Shown: piece after piece, positions 1 to 7,028 of the stretch | Layout: each line of letters opens with the position of its first letter | Numbering within the stretch: position 1 is the stretch's first letter | NCBI GenBank assembly: GCA_009786535.1 | Contig: WQRX01000026.1 | Location: 1-50,083, forward strand | Source: Defluviitaleaceae bacterium | GTDB lineage: Bacteria; Bacillota; Clostridia; Lachnospirales; WQUN01 | Direction of reading: 5' to 3' | DNA length: 50,083 nucleotides | Notes under the pieces: generated by a model | The model's input: the letters and a program-made list of their open reading frames with translations, nothing else | Told to the model about the DNA's origin: nothing | Database searches by the model: none | Position numbers and translations under genes: made by a program

Positions 1-39
1 TTCCGTTCCGAACTTCTCCATATACTCCAACATATCCAT
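1..39 (-). CDS. Partial CDS running off the left edge
   Basis: Only the first 13 codons are inside the window (MDMLEYMEKFGTE). The start is supported by a strong ribosome binding site (AAAGGAGAG) about 7 nt before the ATG at 39. It lies 32 nt after the stop of the preceding minus-strand ORF, so it is probably the next gene of the same operon as the GHKL ATPase. Function cannot be judged from this fragment. Confidence 0.55.
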   Translation of the reverse strand, partial: MDMLEYMEKFGTE

Positions 40-71
40 TTTTCAACTCTCCTTTGGGGTATTATCTCATA

Positions 72-596
72 TTATGAACTAAATAGATAGTCGTTTTTAT
101 TAATTACAGTTTTTGTAAATAATTGCTGTGATGGTGTTGAAACCAAAGGTTGAGAGTCTTGTGTTTTTGCGATATTCGTAATCTGTTCTTCCTTGAATCC
201 GACTTTACGAAGCACAAAATTTACTTTTGTTGAATCTTCTGTAACATTCAAAAGTTCCTCAGTGAATTGGTTTGATAATTTTTCGTCTACAGGAATTTCG
301 TTAAAAGAAGTTATCCCAGCATTGGTGTCAAATAATTTAGCTTTCTGCATTAGCTGGATTCGCTCCGCACTCAATCCAAGTGATGCTTCACTGGCAACAG
401 TATTAATAAGATTTGTACGAGTTTTTGAACTTAAAATATAATTTTCGCTAATTTTCAATCCATTATTAACACCAAGTTCTTTAACGCCAACATTTGAAAG
501 CAACTTCCCTATTCCTGGCATCACGCTTTCCTCAGTTTTGCCATAAACAATAGCGTCTGTGTTTTCATGAACCACGGAACGGTCGCTTTCGTTCAA
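72..596 (-). CDS. Uncharacterised protein, possible C-terminal part of the GHKL ATPase
   Basis: A 174-residue ORF with a TTG start that overlaps the TGA of the ATPase gene (TTGA). It is rich in polar and helical segments, with no recognisable catalytic motif, signal peptide or membrane segment. Two readings fit. It may be a separate translationally coupled subunit, although TTG is a weak start and no clear ribosome binding site precedes it. Alternatively it is the tail of the ATPase, displaced into the -1 frame by a 1-nt indel or programmed shift. The ATPase ends abruptly without an obvious domain boundary, which favours the second reading. I do not recognise the family. Confidence 0.5.
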   Translation of the reverse strand: MNESDRSVVHENTDAIVYGKTEESVMPGIGKLLSNVGVKELGVNNGLKISENYILSSKTRTNLINTVASEASLGLSAERIQLMQKAKLFDTNAGITSFNEIPVDEKLSNQFTEELLNVTEDSTKVNFVLRKVGFKEEQITNIAKTQDSQPLVSTPSQQLFTKTVINKNDYLFSS

Positions 597-1732
597 CCAT
601 TTTGGCTGTATATAAACGCTTTTTTGTTTTGGCTTGCAAAATGCGCTGAGGTTATCTCTCTAATTGCTTTAATAAATTCTTCGTTCAACAAGTCGTTAAT
701 TTTCAATCCGCGTAATTTACTAATTGGGTCAAGGTATAGACTTGTCATTATATTGATGAAACCCATATCATCTTCGCCGGCAGTCAAAATGCGTTTATAC
801 AGTCTTGCGACAATTTTAGCACATGAACTCACCGCTATCTTTGTTTCGTCGTCGAGCGAAACCCGCGTGCGTGACGGTTCGGTTGAAAAATCTCCATTCA
901 CTTTCATGGGAACGGTTAAAAATTCTTGCGTTGGTAAAAAAGAATGAACAACGGCTTCTTCGCGTTTGCACGGTATTATTTTACCGTTATCCCACTTGAG
1001 CGCTATGGCACTCTTGTTTTCTGACTTAATTACCAACCATTCATTTTCGCCAAAATTGAACAATGTGCCGTGTTCATTTTCACTTTTGTTGATTTCTGTA
1101 ATGCGACTCATTTCTTCAGTTTTAAGTTCAACATTAGAAATATGATTCAAAAACAACAAACAATCTGGCGTGAACTCGTGCAATTCCTGTTCTAGCTTGT
1201 TATTTTCAGTTTCAAAAATGAAAATAGTGTTAAAGTTTCGATTGGTTAATTCTGAAAGCATGTTGCGATATTTTGTTTCGGTATACTCGTGGGGTATTCT
1301 AATTAGCGGTACTTTAATGTCGCATGGTAATAAATCGGCAGTTTTCGACCGTGAAAATGTAAACTGATATTCACCACTTAAAACATGGACGTTTTCGGCA
1401 TAATTAACAACCGCCTTAAACCCAATGCCCCTAAAGCCGATTGCATTTGACTTTCGTTGCTTTGTTGATGCCCCACTCCGGCATAATGCTATTAAGTCCT
1501 CGGACGTAAACGGGCGACCGTTATTTGCGGCAACAAAAGTGGTCTTATTAATTGATTGCACTAAAAACTGAGTTGCTCCTGCATCATCAGCATTTTGGAG
1601 CAATTCAATTAACGAACGACCAGTATAACTTTCGGCTATGTACATTTCCATAGTCGCAAGGTCGTTCATTAGTATGGGAGAAGCAAGAGCTTCTTTTATA
1701 AAAGAACTAGCCAATTGGCGTATGCTATTCAT
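593..1732 (-). CDS. GHKL (sacsin N-terminal / Hsp90-like) ATP-binding protein
   Basis: Predicted ATPase of the GHKL fold. The N box is visible as SLIELLQNADDAGA (about residues 40-53), the G1 box as NNGRPF and the G2 glycine loop as GFRGIGFKAV. This combination is typical of bacterial proteins annotated as having a sacsin N-terminal ATP-binding-like domain. Family members use ATP-dependent closure to act on a partner domain; no effector domain is recognisable here. The start at 1732 (MNSIRQ) is chosen because AGGTGG lies about 6 nt upstream. A longer in-frame start at 1783 lies inside the neighbouring gene. It begins 10 nt after the 112-aa gene, and its stop overlaps the next ORF by 4 nt, so the set is one operon. 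The ATPase fold is secure; a role in defence is inference from the accessory context. Confidence 0.8.
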   Translation of the reverse strand: MNSIRQLASSFIKEALASPILMNDLATMEMYIAESYTGRSLIELLQNADDAGATQFLVQSINKTTFVAANNGRPFTSEDLIALCRSGASTKQRKSNAIGFRGIGFKAVVNYAENVHVLSGEYQFTFSRSKTADLLPCDIKVPLIRIPHEYTETKYRNMLSELTNRNFNTIFIFETENNKLEQELHEFTPDCLLFLNHISNVELKTEEMSRITEINKSENEHGTLFNFGENEWLVIKSENKSAIALKWDNGKIIPCKREEAVVHSFLPTQEFLTVPMKVNGDFSTEPSRTRVSLDDETKIAVSSCAKIVARLYKRILTAGEDDMGFINIMTSLYLDPISKLRGLKINDLLNEEFIKAIREITSAHFASQNKKAFIYSQNG

Positions 1733-1742
1733 AAACAACCAC

Positions 1743-2081
1743 CTAATATTTAGTAATGAATATCCTTGCTTTTTTTGCTTCAATTGCTATGTTTTCAGTT
1801 TGGATGTATATAGTGACCGTTTCAAACCCCTTAAATTCGTCGCCATTTATTCTACCATTTTCACTACAAAGGATGTTACCTTCTTCATCATACATATTTA
1901 TTTTTATGTCATATTCACCACTTAGATTTATTTCACCTTTAGACATTATTTCAACGAATGCTGTAATCCAGTAAAAGGGGGAACCGGAAATTTCATATCC
2001 GAAGGATGTGACATTTAATCCATATGAATCAAACAACATTTCTAAAACTTCGGTGTTCTTTCTTAGTTCCGTAATCAGCAT
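1743..2081 (-). CDS. Small protein sharing a beta-rich domain with the 443-aa neighbour
   Basis: A 112-residue protein with no signal peptide or membrane segment. Its body aligns by eye with residues about 27-120 of the 443-aa protein: YGLNVTSFGYEIS versus YGLRISSIGYLIS, YDIKINMYDEEGN versus YRISIIYFNEKND, and FKGFETVTIYIQTENIAIEA versus FNGFNTYSFTVTSEAIATSA. The alternating hydrophobic pattern suggests a beta sandwich. The ATG at 2081 has only a weak upstream purine run. A much better site (AAAAGGAG) precedes an ATG at 2112, but that frame reads MAKRK and stops. A 1-nt shift would join it to VSKENNKML of this ORF, so the true N terminus is uncertain. Function unknown. Confidence 0.65.
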   Translation of the reverse strand: MLITELRKNTEVLEMLFDSYGLNVTSFGYEISGSPFYWITAFVEIMSKGEINLSGEYDIKINMYDEEGNILCSENGRINGDEFKGFETVTIYIQTENIAIEAKKARIFITKY

Positions 2082-2146
2082 TTTATTATTTTCTTTACTT
2101 ACGTTTAGCCATTAAACTCAACTCCTTTTATTTTATTTCACTTTAT

Positions 2147-3478
2147 TTATTTCAAAAAGCTAAAAACACTAGCACGATTTGCAATGACATCAAATTGTCT
2201 GACAGACTGCTGTGCCTGTTCATAACTTGGAACGTCGGCCATCCCTTTTTCACTCATAAGCCTAAGAAACAGTTGAACTGCTGTAGACTGCTTGTACTTC
2301 CAATTCAAGAGTAATATACTGTTCTGCTTGCATATTAATTTTTTTTGTTCGTCTGCACTGAAATTAATGCCAAAGTTCTTGCTAGGTACAAATATATCAA
2401 TTTTGAAATCATTTTTTTGTACTACACGAGTTTTATACATGGCATCAGGATATAAAATGCGAACCGTATTAAACAGCTTGTATTTTATGAACTCACTTCT
2501 GACAGGGGGCGATATACTATTCTTAAATACGTGGTTTCGGTGTTCTTTTATTTTTTCTTCATACGAAAGTAAAAGGGTGTGGGCTTGTTCAAGAATAGTG
2601 CCCTTTATTAATTCTGGAAATTCCTTGAACGCACTTCCTCTATTATTTTCGCAATATTGGTCATACACATTCCAATAAATATTTTTCATTACAAAGTAAG
2701 GATGCAGGTTATTAATACAATTTGATAATGTTTGAATTCCACCTGCGTGAAAGTGCAAAGGGTACTCTTTGTTGTAATAATAAACAAATTGAGCCAGCTT
2801 CTCAATGTCCATGTCGTAGACCCTGAAGACATATTGTATTGAACCGCTTTCTGTCAAATCACGATACATTAAGACAGAATCCTTCATCAGGAACATAAAA
2901 TAATAATAGGCTTTATTGTATTCGCATATTATAGGTATTTCAAAATACTTTGGGAAATATCCTAAATTGGCGTTAACCGGGTTAAATGGAGCATTAATCC
3001 TCTCTGAGAGGGGTTCAATCAATGACATGATTGTAGACGCTACCGTATTTAATATACCACGCACTGTATTTGCTTTTTGATTGTTAATTTGCTCTCGTTG
3101 CAGGAGTATTTCATCTTTACGGGAGATTATTGATATTTTCACGTTATGCGCACTAGTGGCTATGGCTTCTGATGTCACAGTAAAGGAATATGTGTTAAAT
3201 CCGTTAAACCGTACACCTCGTATATACATATATGTTTCCCCGCATACATCGTTTTTTTCATTAAAATAAATGATGCTTATTCGATAATTGTCGTCATTAT
3301 TAAAAAAGCCCGACAATATAATATCCATCATTATGGTGATTTCATTAAAGTCCTCTGAAATTAAATACCCAATTGACGAAATTCTTAACCCATATATATC
3401 GAATTGTGCTTCCGCAGTATTTGTATTCATTATTAAATTAGATATAAGGGCTTTTATTTTCTTAGACTTCCGAGCCAT
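2147..3478 (-). CDS. Uncharacterised protein: beta domain plus divergent PD-(D/E)XK-like C terminus
   Basis: A 443-residue cytosolic-looking protein. Residues about 27-120 form the domain shared with the 112-aa neighbour. A helical linker around residue 125-160 follows, then a middle region with aromatic-rich strands. Residues about 334-400 resemble the end of Vsr/DUF2726/DUF559-type nuclease domains: YPDAMYKTRV, then FKIDIFVPSKNFGINF, then ILLLNWKY. In that family the equivalent stretch usually reads like DIFIPSLNIGIEYDG; here the acidic residue is replaced by Asn372 while Asp361 is kept, so catalysis is doubtful. Start at 3478 is supported by a GAGGT site. It is 45 nt downstream of the XRE regulator and heads the ATPase operon. 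Confidence 0.65.
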   Translation of the reverse strand: MARKSKKIKALISNLIMNTNTAEAQFDIYGLRISSIGYLISEDFNEITIMMDIILSGFFNNDDNYRISIIYFNEKNDVCGETYMYIRGVRFNGFNTYSFTVTSEAIATSAHNVKISIISRKDEILLQREQINNQKANTVRGILNTVASTIMSLIEPLSERINAPFNPVNANLGYFPKYFEIPIICEYNKAYYYFMFLMKDSVLMYRDLTESGSIQYVFRVYDMDIEKLAQFVYYYNKEYPLHFHAGGIQTLSNCINNLHPYFVMKNIYWNVYDQYCENNRGSAFKEFPELIKGTILEQAHTLLLSYEEKIKEHRNHVFKNSISPPVRSEFIKYKLFNTVRILYPDAMYKTRVVQKNDFKIDIFVPSKNFGINFSADEQKKLICKQNSILLLNWKYKQSTAVQLFLRLMSEKGMADVPSYEQAQQSVRQFDVIANRASVFSFLK

Positions 3479-3523
3479 AATTTTACCTCATTCTATTAAA
3501 CAATTACCTTTTTTACTTTATTT

Positions 3524-4237
3524 TTACAACTGTATTTTTTTTCTTACTTCAGCTTCCCAACCTTTCAACCAATAAGCAGGACTATCCAGCCCTTCGATGA
3601 AATTCATAAAATCCTTCTGACAAAGGAAAGCATGGAAATAGGCTGTTTCTTTGCCTTGTGTGAAATTGAATGTCATGCCGAACTGTTCTATGCCCATTTT
3701 CATTAAGTCAATGGCGACAGCACCTTCATAATCTGGTAGCTCGTTATTGTCAATAGCATCGCGGATATTTACATACAAATTTGCATTATTGGCTATGGTA
3801 TTAATAAAATCCGTATTATCTATGATGTGGTTGATGAACCACATTTTTTCCTCTGCTCCCGCAGAAGCAGGGGAGTTGGGGTAGCCGTCTGCGTTGCGGT
3901 TTTCATTATAACGCATCAGATTAAACAGGGCATTTTCAGACAGCCCTGTTTTTTCACATATATCCCGCATTTCAATATCCACCGATTTTGTGTCGCTAAT
4001 GCCCAGCAGCCAGTCGGCACTTACTCCAAAAAACCTACATATAGCAGGAATTTTATCAATATCGGGGCGGGCATAACCTGTACACCATGAACGAACCGCA
4101 CTTGAACCAATGCCAACAGCATCGGCTACTTCTTCCGTTCGTACTCCATCAGCGTCCAACAATTCACGCAAACGGGCATTTAAAATATCGTCATAAAATT
4201 TCGACTTGCGATTTTGTGATGTTTGTTTGCCAGTCAT
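3524..4237 (-). CDS. XRE-family helix-turn-helix transcriptional regulator
   Basis: Residues about 15-75 carry an HTH_3 fold: LNARLRELLDADGVRTEEVADAVGIGSSAVRSWCTGYARPDIDKIPAICRFF, ending with GVSADWLLG, a signature of Cro/CI-like repressors in Firmicutes. The remaining ~150 residues are helical and unassigned, probably for sensing or oligomerisation. The start at 4237 (MTGKQTSQ) is chosen for the AAAGGAT site upstream; an in-frame start at 4315 lacks one. It is the first gene of the minus-strand operon that includes the GHKL ATPase and probably controls it. Its target sites are not identifiable. Confidence 0.82.
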   Translation of the reverse strand: MTGKQTSQNRKSKFYDDILNARLRELLDADGVRTEEVADAVGIGSSAVRSWCTGYARPDIDKIPAICRFFGVSADWLLGISDTKSVDIEMRDICEKTGLSENALFNLMRYNENRNADGYPNSPASAGAEEKMWFINHIIDNTDFINTIANNANLYVNIRDAIDNNELPDYEGAVAIDLMKMGIEQFGMTFNFTQGKETAYFHAFLCQKDFMNFIEGLDSPAYWLKGWEAEVRKKIQL

Positions 4238-4417
4238 TATTAATATCCTTTCACAAACATTGCAATAGATAAAGCGACGTGCACCAACAATGCTTGACAA
4301 GAAAAACGCACACATTATCCTATTGTCGTTGGCGATAAGTTCATTGTATCAAACAACGCTATCAAAAACAAGATATATTTTCGTCAGCAAAAATTTTAAT
4401 TATATAGGAGGAATCAA

Positions 4418-4525
4418 ATGCACACACCAAAAATGCTAACCATCACGCAGACGGCAAAAGCGTTCGGATTGCCGAAAAACTTTATCCGTCAAGCTGTACT
4501 GGATGTCATGCGACCCAAACGATAA
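4418..4525 (+). pseudogene. Truncated excisionase-like HTH gene
   Basis: Thirty-five codons beginning after a good AGGAGG site. The text LTITQTAKAFGLPKNFIRQAV matches the first helix-turn-helix of small excisionase proteins of conjugative elements. The normal continuation (a wing and basic tail) is missing: after residue about 27 the sequence runs into LDVMRPKR and a stop. At that point the relaxase-like reading frame starts, so a deletion has fused the excisionase start to the interior of a relaxase gene near 4495-4505. Confidence 0.6.
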
Positions 4526-5168
4526 CCCCATGCCCCAGCAATCCCATGAATTAGCGGAAAAATTGGCACAGCGGTTATTCGCAGACCATGAGTGCGTCAT
4601 CGCTACCCACGCCGACACGGACGCCTTACACACGCACATCATCATCAACGCAGTCAGTTTTGAAACAGGCAAGAAACTCCGTATGTGGGGCAAAGACTAC
4701 GAGGACGCAAAAGACTTTGCAGACAGTTTGGCGGCAGAAATGGGATTGACCCCGCTTGATTGGCGGCAAAGAACAGACGACAAGATGGATAAATATTTTG
4801 CAGGCGAGTCTTTATCCGACGAAGCGAAATATTTATCAGGTGCCGAGCGCAACATGGCTAAACAGGGCAACCTTGCCAAAGACAGTTGGAAAGAAGCCCT
4901 GCGCCAAGCCATTGACGAAGCAAAAACGGTCTGCGCCACAAGAGCCGAATTTCAACAGCACCTTGAAATGGAATACGGCGTAACCATGACCCGCAACACA
5001 GGCAAGACTGTAACATTCGTACACCCCGCCGTTGGCGAGAAATACGTCGTCCGTGGCGCGAAGCTGGGCGCAGACTACACCGCCGCCGCCATTGACCAAG
5101 CGTTAGCCCAAAATATTGAAAACAACGAAAGGAGTCCTGCAAATAAAAGTCAAGTAAAAGATGCATAA
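4503..5168 (+). pseudogene. Internal fragment of a MobA/MobP-type relaxase
   Basis: The translation carries ECVIATHADTDALHTHIIIN, the His-rich metal-binding motif (HxDxxHxH) of MOBP/MOBV-like relaxases that nick oriT during conjugation. FETGKKLRMWGKDYEDAKDFADSLAAEMGL and a later WKEALRQAIDEA segment also fit the family. The N-terminal catalytic tyrosine region is absent because the gene is cut at the excisionase junction, and the C terminus is short at 221 residues, so it is a remnant without expected mobilisation activity. The frame itself is intact, meaning the decay is recent or the protein is still made. Confidence 0.7.
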
Positions 5169-5239
5169 AAGATGAAACATGGCAAAAGGGCATAAAAGGG
5201 CACACAAATAAAACCGCCGAGAAAGCAGTTTTAGAAAAT

Positions 5240-5640
5240 AACCATAAGGATTGTTGAGTTATAGCTGAATCAAATGACTGCATAACTTCCTTAACGCGAG
5301 CGTAGTAAATGCGCAAGAATTTATTGGCAGCGGCGGTCATAAAAACGTAAAACGGCTTACCTTCGGCGCGTTTTTTATCAAGAAATTGGTAAACAGGCTC
5401 GTCGGGTTGGCATCTTGCGCAGGTAGGTAGAAACGATTTGAAATAAGGTTTTACGTAAATGGGGCGAACCGCGCTTACTGCTTGGGTTGGAAGCACGGTT
5501 GTAAGTCCCTGACTCATTCATCACGAGGTCAATGCCGGAAAAAGCGACGATAGAACGGCGGTTGTTGAACTTGCGCACGCACCCAATTTGGCCATTAACC
5601 CGAAAGCGGTGGTTTCGCCTACGCCATACATACTCCTTGC
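5240..5640 (-). pseudogene. Frame-broken IS110/IS1111-family transposase remnant
   Basis: Three consecutive frames on the minus strand together spell the C-terminal half of an IS110-type DEDD transposase: YGVGETTAFGLMAKLG, then IGCVRKFNNRRSIVAFSGID followed by NESGTYNRASNPSSKRGSPH and LRKTLFQIVSTYLRK, then PVYQFLDKKRAEGKPFYVFM followed by TAAANKFLRIYYARVKEV. At least two indels separate them, near 5585 and 5405. The N-terminal catalytic half is missing. Its upstream end abuts a plus-strand serine-recombinase fragment, so the insertion has been rearranged. Confidence 0.65.
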
Positions 5641-5675
5641 GCCAGAGCCACATTGCCACACCTGCAATTTCCAAC

Positions 5676-6034
5676 ATGAGCTTGCTTGAAGTTTTGCACG
5701 ACCAATACAACACAGTTGCACAAAAACTTCGCCGTTTGTACAGCCTGTATTCTGAACGCGATGACGAGGTTTTGCTCGAATCAATAAACGACACGAAAAA
5801 GGAGTTGCGCAACATCCAGCACCAAATTGAAAACGAAACCGAAAAATCAAAGCGTTCAGGTGCGTTTGTGGACATGAAAAAACACTGTCCACCCTTTCAG
5901 AAACGTGGGATTATATGACCCCCAAAGAAAAAAAGGTACTTGTGAACGATTGCATCAACAAAATCACGCTGACCAGTGGAAATATTCATGTTGACTATCG
6001 ATTCGGCATTGACGAAGGGAGCGAAACCCTGTGA
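5676..6034 (+). pseudogene. C-terminal remnant of a large serine recombinase
   Basis: Residues read MSLLEVLHDQYNTVAQKLRR, then a DDEVLLESINDTKKELRNIQ coiled-coil, as in the C-terminal part of large serine recombinases. Near 5880 the frame changes. The new frame reads STLSETWDYMTPKEKKVLVN and then CINKITLTSGNIHVDYRF, the typical end of this family. The catalytic N-terminal domain and zinc ribbon are missing. The three full-length recombinases at 43414-48286 belong to the same superfamily but differ in sequence. Confidence 0.6.
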
Positions 6035-6051
6035 AGGTGAAAAAACGGACA

Positions 6052-6080
6052 TTGGATTACGAAGCAAGATATGGTATAGT
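6052..6080 (+). promoter_or_regulatory. Likely promoter of the BrnT toxin-antitoxin pair
   Basis: A TATAGT -10 element at 6075-6080 is preceded by TTGGAT at 6052-6057 with a 17-nt spacer. It lies about 20 nt upstream of the toxin start codon and just after the recombinase remnant. Confidence 0.4.
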
Positions 6081-6100
6081 ATGCGCACGGAGTGAACGTT

Positions 6101-6418
6101 ATGGATGAAAAATTTGCGCTAATGGAGCGCACCTTCAACTGGAACAAAGAAAAGAACTTATCCAATATACGCAAGCACGGCATCTCATTTAAGGAAGCCG
6201 CGACGGTTTTTCTCGACACCAACGCCACCTTGATTTTAGATGATGAGCATAGCGATGGTGAGGATAGATACATCGTCATTGGCATGAGCAAAAAGTTGAA
6301 AATGCTGATGGTGTGCCATTGTTACCGAGACGAAGATGGTGGAGAAGTCATTCGCCTTATATCAGCCCGGCAGGCAACCAATCAAGAGCAAAAACTTTAT
6401 GGAGATGGAGGTGCATAG
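6101..6418 (+). CDS. brnT: BrnT-family ribonuclease toxin
   Basis: A 105-residue protein with the BrnT pattern: FNWNKEKNLSNIRKHGISFK near the N terminus, EAATVFLDTNATLILDDEHS, DRYIVIGMSKKLKMLMVCHC and the terminal RLISARQAT. BrnT toxins have a RelE-like fold and cleave RNA, being held inactive by an adjacent antitoxin. The ATG at 6101 is chosen because GGAG ends 8 nt upstream; the GTG at 6092 would overlap that site. The antitoxin-like gene begins 1 nt after the stop. The RHG motif and the SAR triad typical of the family are both present, so the protein should be functional. Confidence 0.85.
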   Translation: MDEKFALMERTFNWNKEKNLSNIRKHGISFKEAATVFLDTNATLILDDEHSDGEDRYIVIGMSKKLKMLMVCHCYRDEDGGEVIRLISARQATNQEQKLYGDGGA

Positions 6419-6419
6419 C

Positions 6420-6674
6420 ATGGTAGACACATCAGACATCAGGGAACTCACCCGCGAGGACTTTGCCCGCGGGCGGAAGAACCCTTTAGCGGAATCTTTG
6501 CGCGCTAACGGCTATAAAATTATCATCGAAGTCACCCCAGAGGATATTGCCGCTATGTCCCGTGAAAATGTGAATTGCATAAACGACATGGAGAACATGG
6601 ACTGGCTTGACCTTGACGAAGAAGAAATTCAAGCTATGAAGATGTATCGGGAGTCAAGCAAGATTTACGCATAA
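6420..6674 (+). CDS. Putative antitoxin partner of BrnT
   Basis: An 84-residue acidic protein starting 1 nt after the toxin stop, with GGAG in the toxin's last codons as ribosome binding site. Residues about 12-40 (EDFARGRKNPLAESLRANGY) are followed by a short beta segment (KIIIEV) and an acidic helical tail. It does not show the ribbon-helix-helix domain that normally ends BrnA antitoxins. The assignment rests on position, size and charge; it might neutralise the toxin without binding DNA. Confidence 0.6.
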   Translation: MVDTSDIRELTREDFARGRKNPLAESLRANGYKIIIEVTPEDIAAMSRENVNCINDMENMDWLDLDEEEIQAMKMYRESSKIYA

Positions 6675-6925
6675 CCACAAGCCTTGCAAACAAGCCCTGT
6701 GTAGGGCTTGTATACATATTCACACCTGGTGACGCTCATTCCCAGCAGATGCCGAGCCCAAATAGGAATGTCCGTAAATTCATATAAAAGCTCCGGTCCT
6801 ACCAGCAAAAAGCCCACTATAATGCCCGTTATTGTAAACGCCCATTCTTCAAAGTCGTCTTGTTTTGCGTGGGCTGCTTTGTTTTCGTCGCCTTCCAGCC
6901 GAAGTAAATCCTTTTCATCGTCCAT
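6665..6925 (-). CDS. Small single-span membrane protein
   Basis: An 86-residue protein starting MDDEKDLLRLEGDENK. It has a charged N terminus and one hydrophobic segment (WAFTITGIIVGFLLVGPELLY, about residues 26-46). The C-terminal part is short, with a Cys pair (CKAC) near the end. The start at 6925 is chosen for AAAGGCGG upstream. Its last codons overlap the end of the convergent antitoxin gene by 10 nt. It follows a hairpin with a T-run. Function unknown. Confidence 0.5.
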   Translation of the reverse strand: MDDEKDLLRLEGDENKAAHAKQDDFEEWAFTITGIIVGFLLVGPELLYEFTDIPIWARHLLGMSVTRCEYVYKPYTGLVCKACGYA

Positions 6926-6946
6926 GGTTTTCCGCCTTTCAAAAAA

Positions 6947-6980
6947 ATTGGACTGTATTAGTCGGATAATACAGTCCAAT
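6947..6980. repeat. Perfect 14-bp hairpin, copy 1 of a dispersed element
   Basis: Arms ATTGGACTGTATTA (6947-6960) and TAATACAGTCCAAT (6967-6980) enclose the loop GTCGGA. On the minus strand it is followed by seven Ts, so it can terminate transcription of the 7029-7715 gene just before the ribosome binding site of the 86-aa gene. The core and loop recur at 31434-31465. Confidence 0.8.
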
Positions 6981-7028
6981 ATACGGGTATTATAGTCTTA
7001 GGATTGATTTTCCGCTAGTAAAGCGTAA

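Noticed and set aside
4858..5517. Long open frame on the minus strand through the relaxase fragment
   Set aside because: Only its first part (about 5240-5400) matches an IS110 transposase; the remainder is the complement of the relaxase coding sequence.
5532..5675. Upstream part of the plus-strand frame that contains the recombinase tail
   Set aside because: This part is the complement of the transposase remnant; recombinase-like sequence starts only near 5676.
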